Source: Trichoplusia ni
Taxonomy: Eukaryota > Arthropoda > Insecta > Lepidoptera > Noctuidae
DNA length: 64,000 nt
Direction of reading: 5' to 3'
Assembly: GCF_003590095.1 (NCBI RefSeq)
Contig: NC_039488.1
Location: forward strand, 3,844,001-3,908,000
The notes below the pieces were generated by a model that was given only the letters and a program-made list of their open reading frames with translations, did not search any database and was not told the origin of the DNA. The position numbers and the translations under genes are program-made. This document shows, piece after piece, positions 48,901 to 58,147 of this stretch. Numbering within the stretch: position 1 is the first letter of the stretch; each line of letters begins with the position of its first letter.

Positions 48901-49494
48901 TGACCAGCGCATAACGGCATTCAATGAAGCGGCGGAGGCCATGCTCGGCAAGAACGTGGCCGACATCGGCCAGATGTTCGAGTATGACAAGACGGCGTAC
49001 ACGCAAATGTTCGAGGAAGTCAAGTTCAAGACCTTCGTGTTCAAGTTCCGAACTAAGATGGAAACTTACAACGTAAGTAAGATTTCTTATCCAGCAGTAA
49101 GTGACTCCAGGCTACATACAGAGCAGACATTTGAATATCTTTTCTCAGCTTTAAATGTCATAGAATTGGAAGTAGTCATAAAATACCCAATACCCGTTTA
49201 TTTCTAGCTCGTATTCAATCGATTTTCATTCAATAATAGAATGTAGTCACAATTGTAGTTCTCACAAATACGTACTCTTGTACGCACTGTCTGATTTAGA
49301 AATGGCGCAGTAGTTTGCAATATCTCGTTTAGTACTCAACTTTCGTATTAACTCACTAAAGATGTTTTTTTATCATGTTACAGGATGAGGCTCGTCTCAA
49401 AACCACTGTCGTAAGCGTTCAACCAGTAGACTTCAAGGATGCCAACAAGAGATTACTTGCAAGCATAAAGACCCTTACAGGCATAGAAGTATAA
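39971..49494 (+). CDS. RPA1: Replication protein A 70 kDa subunit
   Basis: Eleven exons in phase: 39971-40003, 41246-41493, 41735-41992, 45631-45793, 46627-46831, 47352-47464, 47732-47803, 47961-48115, 48408-48666, 48878-49072, 49384-49494. The protein is 603 residues, the usual family size. RPA1 is the main single-strand DNA-binding subunit of the RPA heterotrimer in replication, repair and checkpoint signalling. Visible: RPA70N/DBD-F (MSHKLSEGSLE, then FRLLVSDGKHSHSFAMLATQ); a Pro/Ala linker with SPYQNK; DBD-A (KWVVKARVMNKSDIKTWNNA, RGEGKLFSMDL, GEIRATAF); DBD-B from SAADLQELTAK through VGLTLWGKEAENF; DBD-C with a C-x4-C-x13-C-x2-C zinc ribbon (CPQEQC ... CEKC) and MFEYDKTAYTQMF at the C-terminus. 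Intron 3 (41993-45630) is unusually large and contains four Myb/SANT exons on the same strand. Identity is certain. Confidence 0.97.
41014..41165 (-). repeat. LINE 3'-end fragment in RPA1 intron 1
   Basis: The minus strand reads 'catcatcatccacagcttta' then 'atcctcccactgcacaggc' and 'ctcccctttctcatgcc'. This is the same kind of segment as 12650-12715 and 42845-43010. It is a short non-coding remnant. Confidence 0.45.
42062..42099 (+). other. Candidate private first exon of the Myb/SANT unit
   Basis: ATG at 42062 opens 12 codons plus two bases (MTTSYEPDCSKT) before a GTAGGT donor at 42100. Its phase matches the acceptor before 42610, giving a 249-residue protein of normal length for the family. 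No promoter signal is evident nearby. Competing explanation: splicing from the RPA1 exon ending at 41992. Confidence 0.35.
42610..45095 (+). CDS. Myb/SANT-like (zeste/Harbinger-type) DNA-binding protein exons inside RPA1 intron 3
   Basis: Four exons: 42610-42802, 43351-43497, 43829-44027 and 44923-45095, ending TGA. The first two encode a trihelical Myb/SANT-like domain of the kind used by zeste-like regulators and by the Myb partner of Harbinger transposons. Its markers are TTATNAQVNALIDFVSEH, LWSQLTEMLNNLGGAKKTV and QWKRVWSHRRHVAIKR, with the usual Trp spacing. An acidic middle part (ENENQEKDDQNEAQENDELD) follows. The C-terminus is a coiled coil (SINIEKEKKKVLEGILGELK, ELNKLIKSVV). The first exon starts after an acceptor with the third base of a codon and has no ATG before the domain. 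It must therefore be joined either to 42062-42099 (249 residues) or to RPA1 exon 3 (416 residues, RPA70N plus Myb/SANT). No nuclease exon is seen. All frames and splice sites look intact, suggesting a conserved host gene. Confidence 0.8.
42845..43010 (+). repeat. LINE 3'-end fragment between Myb/SANT exons
   Basis: It contains 'acatcattcagccgaaagac', 'gtcctctgctggacatagg' and 'cctcccccaagaagg', wording very common in lepidopteran introns as the 3' remains of a non-LTR element. No open frame. Confidence 0.5.
44047..44298. mobile_element. Palindromic MITE, family A (copy 7)
   Basis: It starts 'gggccccaattctgctattt' and 'aaaatggccgatgaat', and ends 'tcatcggccattgtaaaat' with 'agcagaatcgaagcccc'. 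It begins 20 bases after the donor at 44027, in the intron between the third and fourth Myb/SANT exons. Confidence 0.75.
45975..46190 (+). repeat. tRNA-derived SINE in RPA1 intron 4
   Basis: It has 'cacggatagcaaagtggttg' as head, 'gtgggttcgatccccgcgta' as B box, 'tgtgtgatccactaactc', 'ctgagtctgggtgtcattgt' and the tail 'actgagggagtcgttt'. It is the best preserved member of the main SINE family in the window. Confidence 0.7.
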
Positions 49495-49864
49495 TTAGTT
49501 GTATTTGTATTATTTTATACCGATAGGTTATAAGTCATCAGCAAACAACTGAGCTCGGTTTTAGCTTTACTCCGAGACCAGCTGATGGTGAAGACAAAAG
49601 TACTGTAGTGAGAAACTTACCATTGTTATTTTTTTTGGAATTTCTGTTCTGAACTATAAATATTGTAATGTTATGGGTACTTTACAACTGGGCTTGACTA
49701 TAACAGCTCCTACCAAGATTTTTGAGAGATTGGCAAACATAATCTTTATTAGCTGCACAATATATTTGTCTTCTGTTTCACATCTCACTGTGCCTTATCC
49801 TTAGTATTTCTCTTATTTTAAAGATACTGTTATTGTTATTCTAATACAGATTCTTAAAACCAAT

Positions 49865-49870
49865 TAATAA
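49865..49870 (+). terminator. Candidate poly(A) signal of RPA1
   Basis: AATAAA lies about 370 bases after the RPA1 stop. Further hexamers occur near 49969 and 50020, so the site actually used is not certain. Confidence 0.45.
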
Positions 49871-49879
49871 AAATAATTA

Positions 49880-52800
49880 TGATTGATAAAATTGATCATG
49901 TAATAATTGATATTAGTATTATAATTATGCTGGCATACAATACCAAATCCGAATGCTGTATTTTCAGTAATAAATCTGTTATTTTGTACTACATTTTTTC
50001 TTATTCTTATTTACCCTAATAAACCTATAGCAGTAGCGGTAAGGCCCTGTAAACACCAGTTACCAGAATATAGAGTAAAGGGGTAAGCTAATTAAACACA
50101 AATAAAAGACAAACTTTTACTAGTTACTTTATTCAATCTCATTTGATATGACCCATAATTTGGCTAGGGAAATATAAATTTATACGGATGTACTTGGACA
50201 ACTGCTAGTCGCGGATTTTATAAATAAGTTATTGGTATAATATTAGTAGAGTGTAAAAAGTCCCTCTTAAAACACATGATGCGGGTAATATGGATGCATT
50301 TGTACGTTAGTTCGAGTTAGGAGTGTCCAAGTACCGTTTGAGGTGCATAAAATTAAGTAGCTATCGTTCAATATCAATTACGAGGTTATCATTACTATGT
50401 AAAATACTAACATTAGGAAAATTCAATAATTTAATGTTATTCAATACGACTACATTAAATTAAATGTCTTACAAAGAAAATGTAAGTTAGATACATGGCA
50501 GTGTGATTTATTTTTATTTATAGGACTAATGATGGCAACACCAGTTGCCCTTACATCAAAAACTTAAACCTAATTTAGCCTTGTACTTAAATAAATATCA
50601 AAAATAAATCTAAAGTAAAGCTTAGTTCATACAGACATTGGGAAATGAATTATAGAAAATAATGTTTATATGAGATGGATAACAAAAGTAATTAATGTAG
50701 TCATCTTCACATGAATTATTTGTTTGCAACTTAAATGTAATGACTAAGGACGAGTTAGTGTTTTAAAATGAAGCAATAGAGATTTGATTGATACAATTTA
50801 CAAACAAAATTAACCGATTGAAGCTGTGCATACGTAATTACAACTTGATATGACGCCAGCGTGCAAGCGGAATAGCTCACAATACACGGCCCGCGTTCTG
50901 CGAAGCTCCAATCGTTCATTATCAGCGAGTACAAATAGCTGCCACAATATCACAATTAACAGGTAGAGTTAATATAAGCATATCAAATCATAACTTCCAA
51001 TATACGAGGTTTAAAATACATGAACCAGCACAGATGAACTGTGTTTCTATTGAAAAAATATTCAATACAAATGTTCAATCATAATGTGTTACACAAATTA
51101 AAGCCGTGACCAAGAATAATTAATAATAATAAACAATGCTAGGTATAATTTCACAGTTTCAGATCAACACAACAGATGTCATTGAAACAACATCCACAAA
51201 TATTACAATTACACATTCTATCACTATTAATGATTACGATGTTTATAAATCAATTGTTCTTTAAGTTTACATAAATATTAAGAAAATATAACTTTGAAAT
51301 AATTTTCAATTCCAAATCTTTATGAGATTCACAAAATAGAAAAATCAATACGAGATTCTAGAACGTGACTAATCAAATCAAATTTATTCTCGAATACAAT
51401 TAATCTGTGTACATAGACAGACATCATAACTATGTTGAATATAATTATTAATAAAATAGTTTTTCAATAATATGAAGTATATCATACTAAGGGGTAACTT
51501 TAATCAAAACATATACTTATTTAATTCCTTTAAATATCTCAGTAGTCATAGCCCGATAATCTCGTGGTCGGTAGGACTCGAGTGCCGACAGTCCGCACTC
51601 GGTCGCTGACGTCACTGGTCAGTGGTCAGTGTCGCACAGTCACTTGTGTCACAGTATCGTGCACTACACTAGCACAGCTGCTGGCGGTGTGCGGAGTGTG
51701 TCGCCTGCCCGGCGGCTAGCCGCCTGCCTGCCCCCCCCCCCGCGCTGGACTCGCGCCGACCCGCGCCGACCCGCGCCCGCCCGCCTCTCCCGCGCCTCAC
51801 GCGCGCCCCCCGGATGCAACAGAAGCCGTACAACATAGTCTAACCGATATTTACACCCACAAATAACACACAAATAAATTAAAGCGAATAAATAATAGTA
51901 ACGCTCTTTGGAACGGATTGTTAGTATTTGAGGTACGCCAGTACACAGATATCTAAATGTGTTCCGCTCTTCGCGAGTGCGAGGCGCCAGCTGGTAAAGC
52001 ATAGTATCACCCGATTCTACTTAACTAATAAAATCACAAGATTTCACATTTACAGGCGATATAAGATCTTTAAGGGAGATTCAACTTCAAGTCACACTAC
52101 TCGATTTAGCGTTGAGATTTCCTAATGAAATAATAATAATAAGAGAATGTAAATTAATATAAAATAATACATTACCGAGGTAAGGGTCTTGCAAAATCAT
52201 AAACCTAACTTAAATCAAATTCATATCTACCAAAAGAATCATAGCACTTACACTGGATACAGCCAAAACTATAGGTACGTCCTAATATTTTTGCACATAC
52301 ATTTAACATTATAGTAAATTTCAGTACGACTCGCATTTATCGAGATACTATAATTATAATTTAGTTCAGCCCAAGTACTATGATATTTTCGAACAACAAA
52401 ACAACCGGACCGTCGCTAATGTTGCGAAATGTCCAAAATGCATCAACAGGTCGCTCGCCGCAGTCCCCACCGCGGGCCGCCTGTACTCAGTACACACATC
52501 GCAAACGTTACGGCGGCTATGAAGACAGTAGAAAAACCGATCGTCGATAATGATTCTGTCAATTTTATTGTGTGTCAGAAATTGGCATTGACGTGCTAGA
52601 TAAAATATCGATATGATGAAATAGATCGCTCTTAGTCCTGTCTTAGTAGTCGCATAACGTAGGTTGTATACTGAAGTTCTAGGACCATGATTGTTCCAGT
52701 GCCGAGGGTAGATGAAGCTATCGACAGACAGCGGTACATCATACACTGACACGGGAACTAAGACGGGTTTAAAGCGGAGCACGTGGGGCCGCGGCAGCTA

Positions 52801-52947
52801 GGCGGCGCTAGGGGCGCGTCAGGGCGCGCGGGGCTTTAGATCCAGCGGGCGCGCACGAGGGGCGCGGGGGCGCGGGGGGCGCGCGGCGCGCTAGCCCGCG
52901 CCAGCGCCGGCGCCTCACGGCACCAGGTCGGGCAGGCGCGAGCGGCC
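49880..52947. other. Convergent 3' region between RPA1 and the claudin-like gene
   Basis: No coding exon recognised. Most is AT-rich and could be the long 3' UTR of the minus-strand claudin-like gene. Two GC-rich islands stand out: about 51560-51830 (with 'tgacgtca', short GTCAGT repeats and an 11-base C run) and about 52760-52990. The frame at 52378-52782 (minus) has no ATG and no family resemblance, so I do not call it a gene. Confidence 0.45.
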
Positions 52948-55900
52948 CTAGGGGCGCGCCCCGCCCTCCGCACTCACCACCTGCACACACGCCGCTTTAC
53001 TACGTGCTCATTCGTCAACATCCAATGTCATATACCAGTGGAGTATATACCAAGAAATCAAAGGCAATTGTCTTGAATAATGATAAGAGAGAAGTTTCAG
53101 TATACTTATATTTTGAATTAAAGACAACAAAACTTACTTTTCGCTCCTTGTAGTAGAGCTCCTCGCTCTCCTTGTCACACAGCAGCAACACCACAGCGCC
53201 GAACAGAAAGATAGCTGCGCCCCAACCTACGCCGTATGCCCAACCAAACTCCCATACTGACCTATTACCTGTAAAAAATAATTATATACATTTACTCTCA
53301 CGTAAATACTACAGACAAATGCACAATCAGAATTATTCAAATTATCGAGAAGGTGGACTAGACAGAAACCCCCGCGACATAAGAATTAAATGGCTTAGTG
53401 CGGGACTCGTTTAAAAAAAGCTCTCGTCTCGTCATAATTAACAACAACATAACATATAGCAAAAATCGAAATTCCACTCACCCAGGTTTAACTCAGCTGC
53501 GAAGCAAACTGGGTAGATGACGAGTGCTATTAAAATGCACATTACTGGAAAAACAAAACAATAATCATTAGTCGTTAAGTCGGCTTAGTGGGTGTTTCCA
53601 AGGAAGGAGAAGTCGAGTGAAGAAATCGAACTCTGTCATTGGTCAATTCACAATTCTCTTTCCTTCACTCCACCTAGTTCAGCGTCAGAGGAAACGCCCT
53701 CTTACATTCCCTTAAAAAAACTGTTAAATAAGCATGATGTATTGACGTACGGGCTAGCGACATGGCGAGCACTGCGAACCGGTAGTAACGGAACTTGGTG
53801 CGGTGGTCAGCGGAGCGCAGACCGAGCCCCGTCAGCAGCGCGCCGCACACGTCCGCCGCCAGCGTCGCCACGCACAGACCAGCCGCCGCCCTGAACAAAA
53901 AACATCTTTACTGGAACTCAGCATTTTGAATCTTGTATGCTTAGTTACTGCTAAGCTAAGTAAATATAGGAAGATGATAATGAAGGCTGAAGAGCATATT
54001 GTACGAGTATGTATTTATGTGCTATAAAGTATAAACAAATGATGATGAAGTTGCTGAGTTCTTGTTGATATGAAGGGATGCAATCCATTAGAATCGTTTA
54101 ACAACAGCACTAAGTAAGGAAAAGATATATATTATACCGCGTATATGTTTATCAGAGAGTCTTAACTCCAATTTCTGAAAGATCCAATAAGAATAAGACA
54201 AACAGATGATAATTGTCCACTTTACTTATAACTTTCATTTACCAGCGACATGTTTACGATGTTTTATTGATGCAGTAACAGTTACAAATTAAGGTACCTT
54301 TAAAGGTCGTTTACATCCAAAACGTTCGTGAATTATTAACTACAATATTTATACAAAGAAACTAACTACCTTAACCATTAAGTTTGCCTGTCAACAAGCT
54401 ATAAATGATTCAGAAATGTTTATGTGCTTACCTAAATGTTTTCGTTTCAATTACACCATAATTCTACATTATACGTTTCAGACGAAAACTACAATCAATG
54501 AATTTTAATTCTATTGACGATGGGCACGATATAGCTCAAAGGTAAACTATATTAAATTTTAGATTGTATGAACTCAAATGGTTCACCAAATTTTGCGCGT
54601 ATTTGAGGTTAACCATACTTGGGAGTTTCAGGTTGAGGTTATGTCTTGCTTTTGTTTCATGTATTTTATTAGCCGACGTCAGCAGGATTTCGGCTAATCG
54701 TAGAACGATTTCAATGTTTCTATATCTTATTTTCTGTTAACATGCTAAGTATGGTTTAAACCCCGGTATATTTATTGTTACAAACAGCTTCGCTAGTGAG
54801 ATTACTAGAACATTTCTTTTTCAGTGCGTAATCATAAAACAGTTATATCAATATTTACTCTCAAATCAAAACTTTCACACCAGCACCTGAAAATAAGACC
54901 GTTTCACTACAAAGCCTTGAGCGGCATCATTCCACATAAACAGCAACAATCAATAACCAATAAGCAAAAGGTATTAGGAACAGATGATTGTCATCTATAC
55001 TAATATTATAAAGATCAAACCTTTTTATTTTTGTATGTTTGTACTCAATAGGCTCAAAAACTACTGGACCAATTACAAAAATTTCTTTTACCACTAGCTG
55101 ACCCAGCAAACGTTGTTTTGCCTAATAAATTAATTTTATTTGTATGTATTTTTTGAGGGTACATTATAAAAAAATAAAAACAAAAAATTTCATCCAAAAT
55201 ATAAAAAATAAAAATTTTGTGTGGGCAACCCTTGTCACTTAGGGGTATGAAAAATAGATGTTGTTCGATTCTCAGACCTACCCAATATGTATAAAAAAAT
55301 TCATAAAAATCGGTTAAGCCGTTTCGGAGGAGTACGGTAACTAACATCGTGACACGGGAATTTTATATATTAGAAGATTATTTAGAGCGATTCTTCCGAA
55401 TCCGTATAGGCTATATTTTATGCCGGAAAATAAGCCTAAAAAATAAATGTCCACCCGTGCGAAGCCGGGGCAGGTCGCTAGTTGTTTATAAAAGTATAGA
55501 CTTACTTAATATAAGGTGCGGGCCTAGCGGCATAGCAGCCGGGTTGAGCAGTGATATCGAAGGGCAGCGGCGTGGGGGCCTCGGGGTCTATACAGTGCAT
55601 GAAGAGCCCCTGCCGCCAGCCGGCCGCCATCAGCCAGTCCGCCGACGCCAGCCCCAACACCATCAGTATTACCACCAATAACCCGCATATTAACGCGATC
55701 ACCTGTAAAGATAGATTTTTTGTTTTAGGAAATAAGTCCTTTTCCAACTATGTCGGGGTTAGCTTCTGGTCTAACCGGATTTAGCTAAGTACCAGTGTTT
55801 TACAAGGAGCGGACGATTATTTGGTATATCTGACAAATATTTATAGCATTGTATACAATGTCTATCTTTTTAAGTTAGGTTAAGTTCTCTAGTTTGGTTT

Positions 55901-58147
55901 CCCTATCCTTAAACTTGTTGGCAAGTGCTATAAGCAAATAGATCCTTATAAATATGACAAGAGTGTCATACCTAATACACCTACATATGACGCTGCACCC
56001 TCACAGAGACAGCATGCACAATGCACATATATACGTCAAACGTGGAGAGAACAGACAAAAGCACCGCCTTTGTATTAGGGGAACGAATGTCTTTAAGAGG
56101 GGACTATACACGGACTTGATTTATTGAAGACATTTTCGTCTACGTGTTTATTTATTTGATTTGTACGACTTACTGTCATACGCTAAGGTAAGGTACCTAT
56201 AGGGCATTTCTTAATTATTTATTATAGAAATCAACCTCAATTTAAGCGAACGGTTTTAAGCTAAACTCGTGTAAAACCAGCAGCTTTCTCTGGTAGTTTG
56301 GATACATCATCCAGTCTTTCACCAGATAAAGCAAACGTTTTCTTTTAACGTGAGCTTATTAAGAACTGTTTTCAATGTAGCTCACCAATATGTAATGAAA
56401 ATAAATAGATATAACAAAAAAACAATACCTAAAAAAAGTGTGCAAAAAATGTCAACGACATGGTAAGCGAAAATTCTTTTCTGTATATTCCCTAAATGAA
56501 GTTAAAAAATACTGTTTTTTTACTCCTTCATCTAAAGACATCGCCTCAAAAGAACTCAATGGAAGAAGCGCGGCGCGTCGAAATGAAACGCTATAAGTAG
56601 AAGTCAAAACACGCGGCATGGGTGAGCGGCGACGTAGTTACCTAGCCTACGTATGTCTATGTGTACCTATTTGAAGGAAAGAAAAGCGGGAAAGTGAGAC
56701 GCACCCGTCTGACGGTGTCTAGAGGTGAGGGGAGCGTGAGGAGGCGCGGGGTGCGGTCATCGATCGCAATCCCCGACGGCGCTCGGGGCCGCGGGGACCG
56801 CCATCAGCTGTTAGACACGGCGTCGATCCGCCTCTCGGACTCCCTAAGCACACTTCACGCGACGCTCTTATAACTCCTCTATTGCCTCAAGCATTTTAAA
56901 CCTAAGTACCTATCGCATGCGATACTGATGTAGGGAGCTACCTAATTCTGTTTGATTCAAATGCCCTTTAAGGTGTCAGGCGTTTTTTGGAAAATTCTAT
57001 TTTCGGATACAAAAATGATCGAAACATTTGAAAGTAAAAGAGCGGCAAAGAAATCGTTGCCAAAAACTTGTAGTTATGCTTAAAAAAAAAATATGTATCT
57101 TAACCCCTAACCTAAGTACAATTAAACGTGAAACCTTTACACGTGTTCCCCGTATTAACGAAAGCGATTACAAATGAAAAGGGTCAACATGTCCTATTAA
57201 TCAACTGTTCAAACCAAACGGAAGCATTTGTCATCAAGAGGGATTTCATTCATTCATTTATAATGCTATAAGTACATACGGTACTTCCGTCCCAAGCAAA
57301 GGGGAAAAGAACAAAACCAATGTTTGGTTTGGTACTGACTGACGACTATACTTCAAGCACAATCCGTAGAAACTACGTTAAATATTAGGTGGGTGTTCGG
57401 ACACGGATATGGCAAGAAGAATATCTGCTTTTGCTTTCTTTAACCCTTCAGCAATAGTATTGACAGCATTAGCGAGTTTTAAGTTATGGCGAGGTAATAG
57501 GGAGATGCCAAAACAGCAACAAGAGCAAAATGTATTATACTTGTCATAAAATTTTATTTGCGTTGCGGTTGCGTTCATTAATGTAAGTGCTATCAAAAGC
57601 GCAAATCAAGCCAATTGTCGACATTTTGTTTAAAATAGTTTGGTATCAGTGCATACGTAACAAATAACTGCATCAAGTCCTTTGCATCTGGGTCAGGGTT
57701 CACATCGAAAGTTCAACTTAAATATGTATGTGTTTATTTGGTGACTACTATATATGGTAATGGTTATTAAAGTCTTTTCGGTATTGTGAAATATTACGTC
57801 ACTGATATTTGTAAATTAAGGAGAACAGCTTCCTGTATAGTTTCTGATAAAAATCATCTAACTTTTCATGTCTGAAGATAAAATTTCATTGCCACCTATC
57901 ACATTAGAGTCTGTCTCTAATGTGATAGGTGGCACTTAGCTGCTGCTTATTTTGCGGTTCGTAAATTAGAAAGTTTCACTACCAGTACGTTCATAGCGGT
58001 GTATATTCTTCAAACCTGTGCAATCTGATTGGCAGGCATCTCGTCTTGCTCAGTGGCAAACTGGGGTGGTGGTGGTAGGACAGGCGGCGGGAGGGCGCGC
58101 GGGTTTGAGCGGAGCCCGCCCGGGCCTGCGCCCGCGCGCCCCTGCAT
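52948..58147 (-). CDS. Claudin/TMEM47-type four-pass membrane protein
   Basis: Six exons on the minus strand, in order: 58147-58016, 55702-55506, 53890-53751, 53544-53482, 53268-53138, 52980-52948; 231 residues. Exon 1 is a proline-rich cytoplasmic head (MQGRAGAGPGG ... LPPPVLPPPPQ ... MPANQIAQ). TM1 is VIALICGLLVVILMVLGLAS. The first extracellular loop has the claudin-like W / GLF..C / C pattern (ADWLMAAGWRQGLFMHC, QPGCYAARPAPY). TM2 includes GLCVATLAADVCGALLTG. TM3 is FAVLAMSLALMCILIALVI. A short loop (ELNLGNRSVWEFGWAYGVG) leads into TM4 WGAAIFLFGAVVLLLC, and the tail is DKESEELYYKERKVVSAEGG. The PMP22/claudin family makes cell-cell contacts, and TMEM47-like members sit at adherens or septate junctions; that role is inferred. 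Exons 1 and 6 rest on phase and splice context. The tail exon is least certain. Confidence 0.8.
53355..53425 (+). repeat. 3' fragment of the tRNA-derived SINE
   Basis: 'acccccgcgacataagaatt' and 'gcttagtgcgggactcgt' match the SINE tail at 46135-46180 and 12550-12600. It lies in an intron of the claudin-like gene. Confidence 0.5.
55000..55380 (+). mobile_element. Helitron-like or related dispersed repeat
   Basis: It starts 'atctatactaatattataaa' and continues with 'ggctcaaaaactactggac' and 'agctgacccagcaaacgtt'. It ends 'aatcggttaagccgtttcgg' and 'gacacgggaattttatat'. Parts recur at 9440-9480, 34470-34620, 35716 and 60700-60920. No coding frame. The superfamily is not settled. Confidence 0.5.
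55728..55815 (+). repeat. Fragment of dispersed repeat B
   Basis: 'ttttccaactatgtcggggt', 'tagcttctggtctaaccgg' and 'taccagtgttttacaaggag' match the first third of repeat B at 25250 and 31365. It lies just upstream (in gene direction) of claudin-like exon 2. Confidence 0.6.
56550..56880. other. GC-rich island in the claudin-like first intron
   Basis: A patch of raised G+C with 'gaagcgcggcgcgtcgaa', 'ggagcgtgaggaggcgcgg' and 'gatcgcaatccccgacggc'. On the minus strand 'gttataagagcg' at its right edge could be a TATA-like element and an alternative promoter. No reading frame there joins convincingly to exon 2. Confidence 0.3.
57891..57933. repeat. Perfect 19-bp hairpin
   Basis: GCCACCTATCACATTAGAG at 57891-57909, loop TCTGT, and the exact inverse at 57915-57933. 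It lies 80 bases beyond the claudin-like exon 1 donor, in its first intron. Confidence 0.8.

Noticed and set aside
52378..52782. 134-codon minus-strand frame
   Set aside because: Starts with GTG, has no splice support, no domain and mixed composition; it lies in the likely 3' UTR of the claudin-like gene.
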